Part shown: positions 5,917 to 8,550 of the stretch, piece after piece
Layout of the letters: each line of letters begins with the position of its first letter
How positions within the stretch are numbered: position 1 is the first letter of the stretch
NCBI GenBank assembly: GCA_002346745.1
Contig: DEAL01000031.1
Span: forward strand, 25,185 to 33,734
Direction of reading: 5' to 3'
DNA length: 8,550 bases
Source: Candidatus Neomicrothrix sp. UBA2983
GTDB lineage: Bacteria; Actinomycetota; Acidimicrobiia; Acidimicrobiales; MedAcidi-G1
Translations under genes and position numbers: made by a program
Notes under the pieces: model-generated
Told to the model about the DNA's origin: nothing
What the model saw: only the letters and a program-made list of their open reading frames with translations
The model's database searches: none

Positions 5917-8550
5917 TCAGCGACCGTGGCAGTGCTTGAACTTACGGCCCGAGTCGCAGGGACAGGGGGCATTGCGCGGCGTGTTGTCCCATTCGGTGTT
6001 GACCTTCTGGACCGGCTTCACCGGTGCCTCCTCCACTCGGGCGGGGGCACCGGCCGCGGCGGCCACCGCTGTGGCGCTGCCGACGGGTCCCTCGGGGCCG
6101 CTGGTCTGCAGGTCCTCGGGCGCGCCGCCCTCGTTGTCGGCGACGCGCACCTGGATGCGCATGACGTAGCGCAGGAAGTCGGCGCCGATGAGGTCGGTGA
6201 GGTGGCCGAAGAGCTCGAAGCCCTCCCGCTGCCACTCGGTGGTGGGATCGCGCTGGCCCATGGCCCGCAGGTGTATGCCCTCCCGGAGGTGGTCCATCTC
6301 GTAGAGGTGCTCCCGCCAGCGCTGGTCGATGATGCGCAGCATCACCTGCCGTTCGACCTCCCGCATAGTCTCGTCGCCCAGCTCGGCCTCACGCCCCTCG
6401 AAGCAGGTAGTGGCATCGTCGACGAGGCGTCCGGCCAGGTCGACGATGTCGCCGATGTGGCGCAGCTCGTCGGCGCCGATGCCCAGTGGCCAGAAGCCGT
6501 CCAGTTCGGTATGGAGGCCGTCGAGGTCCCACTCCTCGGGGTGCTCGGCGGCACAGAAGGTGTCGAGGGCGGCGTCCACCACCCGGGCAGTCACCTCGAG
6601 CACCTCGTCGCGCATCTCGGCACCGTCGAGGACCCGGTCACGCAGGCGGTAGATGACCCGCCGCTGCTCGTTCATGACCTCGTCGTACTTGAGGACGTTC
6701 TTGCGGACCTCGGCGTTCTTCTGCTCGACGGTGGTCTGGGCACGCTCGATGGCCTTGGTGACCATCTTCGACTCGATCGGGACGTCCTCGGGCAGTGCCC
6801 GGTCCATGAGGCCGCCGGCCATGCCCGAGGAGAAGAGCCGCATCAGGTCGTCCTCCAGCGAGAGGTAGAAGCGGCTCTCCCCGGGATCGCCCTGGCGACC
6901 GCTACGGCCACGCAACTGGTTGTCGATGCGGCGACTCTCGTGGCGCTCGGTGCCGAGGACGTAGAGCCCCCCGGCACTGAGCACCTCCTCGCCCCTCGCC
7001 TCGCAGTCGGAGGTGAAGCGGGGCAGCAGCGAGGCCACCTTGGCGTGCCCCTCCGGACTGTCCGGGTCGACCCCGCCGGCGCGGACCTCCCGGGCGGCCA
7101 TGTTCTCGGGATTGCCGCCGAGGAGGATGTCGACGCCGCGGCCGGCCATGTTGGTGGCGACGGTGACCGCCCCGGGACGCCCAGCCTGGGCGATGATCTC
7201 GGCCTCCCGGAAGTGCTGCTTGGCGTTGAGCACCTCGTGGGCGACGCCGCGCTTGTCGAGCGCCCGCGCCAACTGCTCGGACTTCTCGACCGAGATGGTG
7301 CCGACGAGGACCGGCTGGCCGGCCTCGTGGCGGTCGACGATGTCGTCGACGACGGCCTCGAACTTGCCGGCCTCGCTCTTGTAGATGAGGTCAGGGGCGT
7401 CGTCGCGGACCAGCGGCCGGTTGGTGGGGATCGGGACCACCTGCAACTGGTAGATCCCGGCCAGCTCGGCCGCCTCGGTCTCGGCGGTGCCGGTCATGCC
7501 GGCGAGCTTGTCGTAGAGGCGGAAGTAGTTCTGGAGGGTGATCGTGGCGAGGGTCTGGTTCTCCTCCTTGATCGCCACCCCCTCCTTGGCCTCGACCGCC
7601 TGGTGGATGCCGTCGGACCAGCGCCGGCCCTCGAGTACCCGGCCGGTGAACTCGTCGACGATCCGGACCTCGCCGTCCTTGACGATGTAGTCGCGGTCGC
7701 GCAGGTACAGCTCCTTGGCCTTGAGGGCGGCCTGCATCTGGTGGACCAGGTTGGCGGATACCTGGTCGTACAGGTTCTCGACGCCGAGGGCGGCCTCGAC
7801 GGCGTGCACGCCGGCCTCGGTGGGGGCGACGATTCGCTTCTCCTCGTCGAAATCGTAGTGGACGTCCCGCCGGAGGCCCCGGACGACAGCGGCGAAGCGC
7901 TGGTACAGGGCCACGGCGTCGCTGAGGCGACCGCTGATGATGAGTGGTGTCCGTGCCTCGTCGATGAGGATGGAGTCGACCTCGTCGACGATGCAGTAGG
8001 CGTGACCCCGCTGGACCTTGCCCTCGAGGGTCATCGCCATGTTGTCGCGCAGGTAGTCGAAGCCCAGTTCGTTGTTGGTGCCGTAGGTGATGTCGGCGGC
8101 GTAGGCGAGGCGTTTGGCCGTTGCATCGCGGACCTCTGGCACGACCAGCCCGACCTCGAGGCCCAGCCAGCGGTGGATCTGACCCATCCACTCGGAGTCC
8201 CGGGTGGCGAGGTAGTCGTTGACGGTGCAGAGGTGCACACCCCGACCGGTGAGCCCGTTGAGGTAGGCGGGCAGTGTGGACACGAGGGTCTTCCCCTCGC
8301 CGGTACGCATCTCGGCCACCCAGCCCAGGTGGAGGGCGACGCCGCCCATGAGCTGCACGTCGTAGTGGCGCTGCCCGATAACACGCGAGGCGGCCTCGCG
8401 CACGACGGCGAACGCCTCGACCAGGAGGTCGTCGAGTTCCTCGCCGTTGTCGTGGCGCTGACGGAACTCCGCGGTCTTGGCACGCAGGGCGTCGTCGGAG
8501 AGGGCGACGATCTCGGGCTCGATGGCGTTGATGTCGGGGACGATCGCCTC
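5917..8550 (-). CDS. secA: Preprotein translocase ATPase SecA, N-terminus outside window
   Basis: The motor ATPase that drives unfolded preproteins through SecYEG. 877 residues are visible and the frame runs off the right edge. An ATG at 8401-8403 is internal, because the upstream codons (NAIEPEIVALSDDALRAKT) are conserved SecA sequence; roughly 20-28 residues are missing. In visible numbering: Walker A TGEGKT 83-88, Walker B IVDEVDSILIDEA from ~187, preprotein cross-linking domain about 190-370, NBD2 with MAGRGVDILLGG from ~468 and NQLRGRSGRQGD 544-555, then the helical scaffold and wing domains. A Pro/Ala/Glu-rich linker (~800-850) leads to the C-terminal zinc motif CPC-x8-CH (C863, C865, C874, H875). 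This is the housekeeping SecA1 type by length and by the zinc tail; the shorter SecA2 export ATPase usually lacks it. It is the first of the codirectional minus-strand genes; its promoter is not in the window. Confidence 0.97.
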   Translation of the reverse strand, partial: EAIVPDINAIEPEIVALSDDALRAKTAEFRQRHDNGEELDDLLVEAFAVVREAASRVIGQRHYDVQLMGGVALHLGWVAEMRTGEGKTLVSTLPAYLNGLTGRGVHLCTVNDYLATRDSEWMGQIHRWLGLEVGLVVPEVRDATAKRLAYAADITYGTNNELGFDYLRDNMAMTLEGKVQRGHAYCIVDEVDSILIDEARTPLIISGRLSDAVALYQRFAAVVRGLRRDVHYDFDEEKRIVAPTEAGVHAVEAALGVENLYDQVSANLVHQMQAALKAKELYLRDRDYIVKDGEVRIVDEFTGRVLEGRRWSDGIHQAVEAKEGVAIKEENQTLATITLQNYFRLYDKLAGMTGTAETEAAELAGIYQLQVVPIPTNRPLVRDDAPDLIYKSEAGKFEAVVDDIVDRHEAGQPVLVGTISVEKSEQLARALDKRGVAHEVLNAKQHFREAEIIAQAGRPGAVTVATNMAGRGVDILLGGNPENMAAREVRAGGVDPDSPEGHAKVASLLPRFTSDCEARGEEVLSAGGLYVLGTERHESRRIDNQLRGRSGRQGDPGESRFYLSLEDDLMRLFSSGMAGGLMDRALPEDVPIESKMVTKAIERAQTTVEQKNAEVRKNVLKYDEVMNEQRRVIYRLRDRVLDGAEMRDEVLEVTARVVDAALDTFCAAEHPEEWDLDGLHTELDGFWPLGIGADELRHIGDIVDLAGRLVDDATTCFEGREAELGDETMREVERQVMLRIIDQRWREHLYEMDHLREGIHLRAMGQRDPTTEWQREGFELFGHLTDLIGADFLRYVMRIQVRVADNEGGAPEDLQTSGPEGPVGSATAVAAAAGAPARVEEAPVKPVQKVNTEWDNTPRNAPCPCDSGRKFKHCHGR

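Noticed and set aside
4971..5972. A 333-codon minus-strand frame overlapping prfB and the end of secA
   Set aside because: Its product is extremely Arg/Pro/Gly-rich and it shares its strand with well-supported prfB in another frame; no independent support.

Overview
The window looks like a stretch of chromosome from a high-GC actinobacterium. The gene order secA-prfB-ftsE-ftsX is a known bacterial arrangement. The protein variants (frameshift-free RF2, actinobacterial-type SecA with a C-terminal zinc motif, Rv2258c-like methyltransferase) and a LivK-like binding protein behind a Thr-rich linker fit Actinomycetota. Acidimicrobiia is my best guess, but that is inference from protein flavour, not a phylogeny.

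Layout: six genes lie on the minus strand. Read from the right edge they are secA (5' end outside the window), prfB, ftsE, ftsX, a small Rieske [2Fe-2S] protein and a SAM-dependent methyltransferase. The gaps between them are 14, 126, 60, 4 and 74 bp. On the plus strand, a partial type-1 periplasmic binding protein enters from the left edge and converges on the methyltransferase; the 31-bp gap between them holds a terminator-like hairpin. No gap exceeds 126 bp, and I saw no tRNA, rRNA, CRISPR array or mobile element.

Function: SecA is the motor of protein export, RF2 terminates translation at UGA/UAA, and FtsE/FtsX form the divisome complex that couples ATP hydrolysis to peptidoglycan hydrolase activation. 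These are housekeeping functions. The less ordinary part is downstream of ftsX. There I find no cell-wall hydrolase or smpB, which I would expect in many actinobacteria. Instead the Rieske protein starts 4 nt after the ftsX stop, followed by the methyltransferase. Their role is unknown.

I see no strong evidence for a new multi-gene system. The points most worth a second look are the Rieske gene coupled to ftsX, a 37-bp-offset duplication of the ftsX translation-start region that creates a tiny upstream reading frame, and the Cys-rich orphan binding protein.
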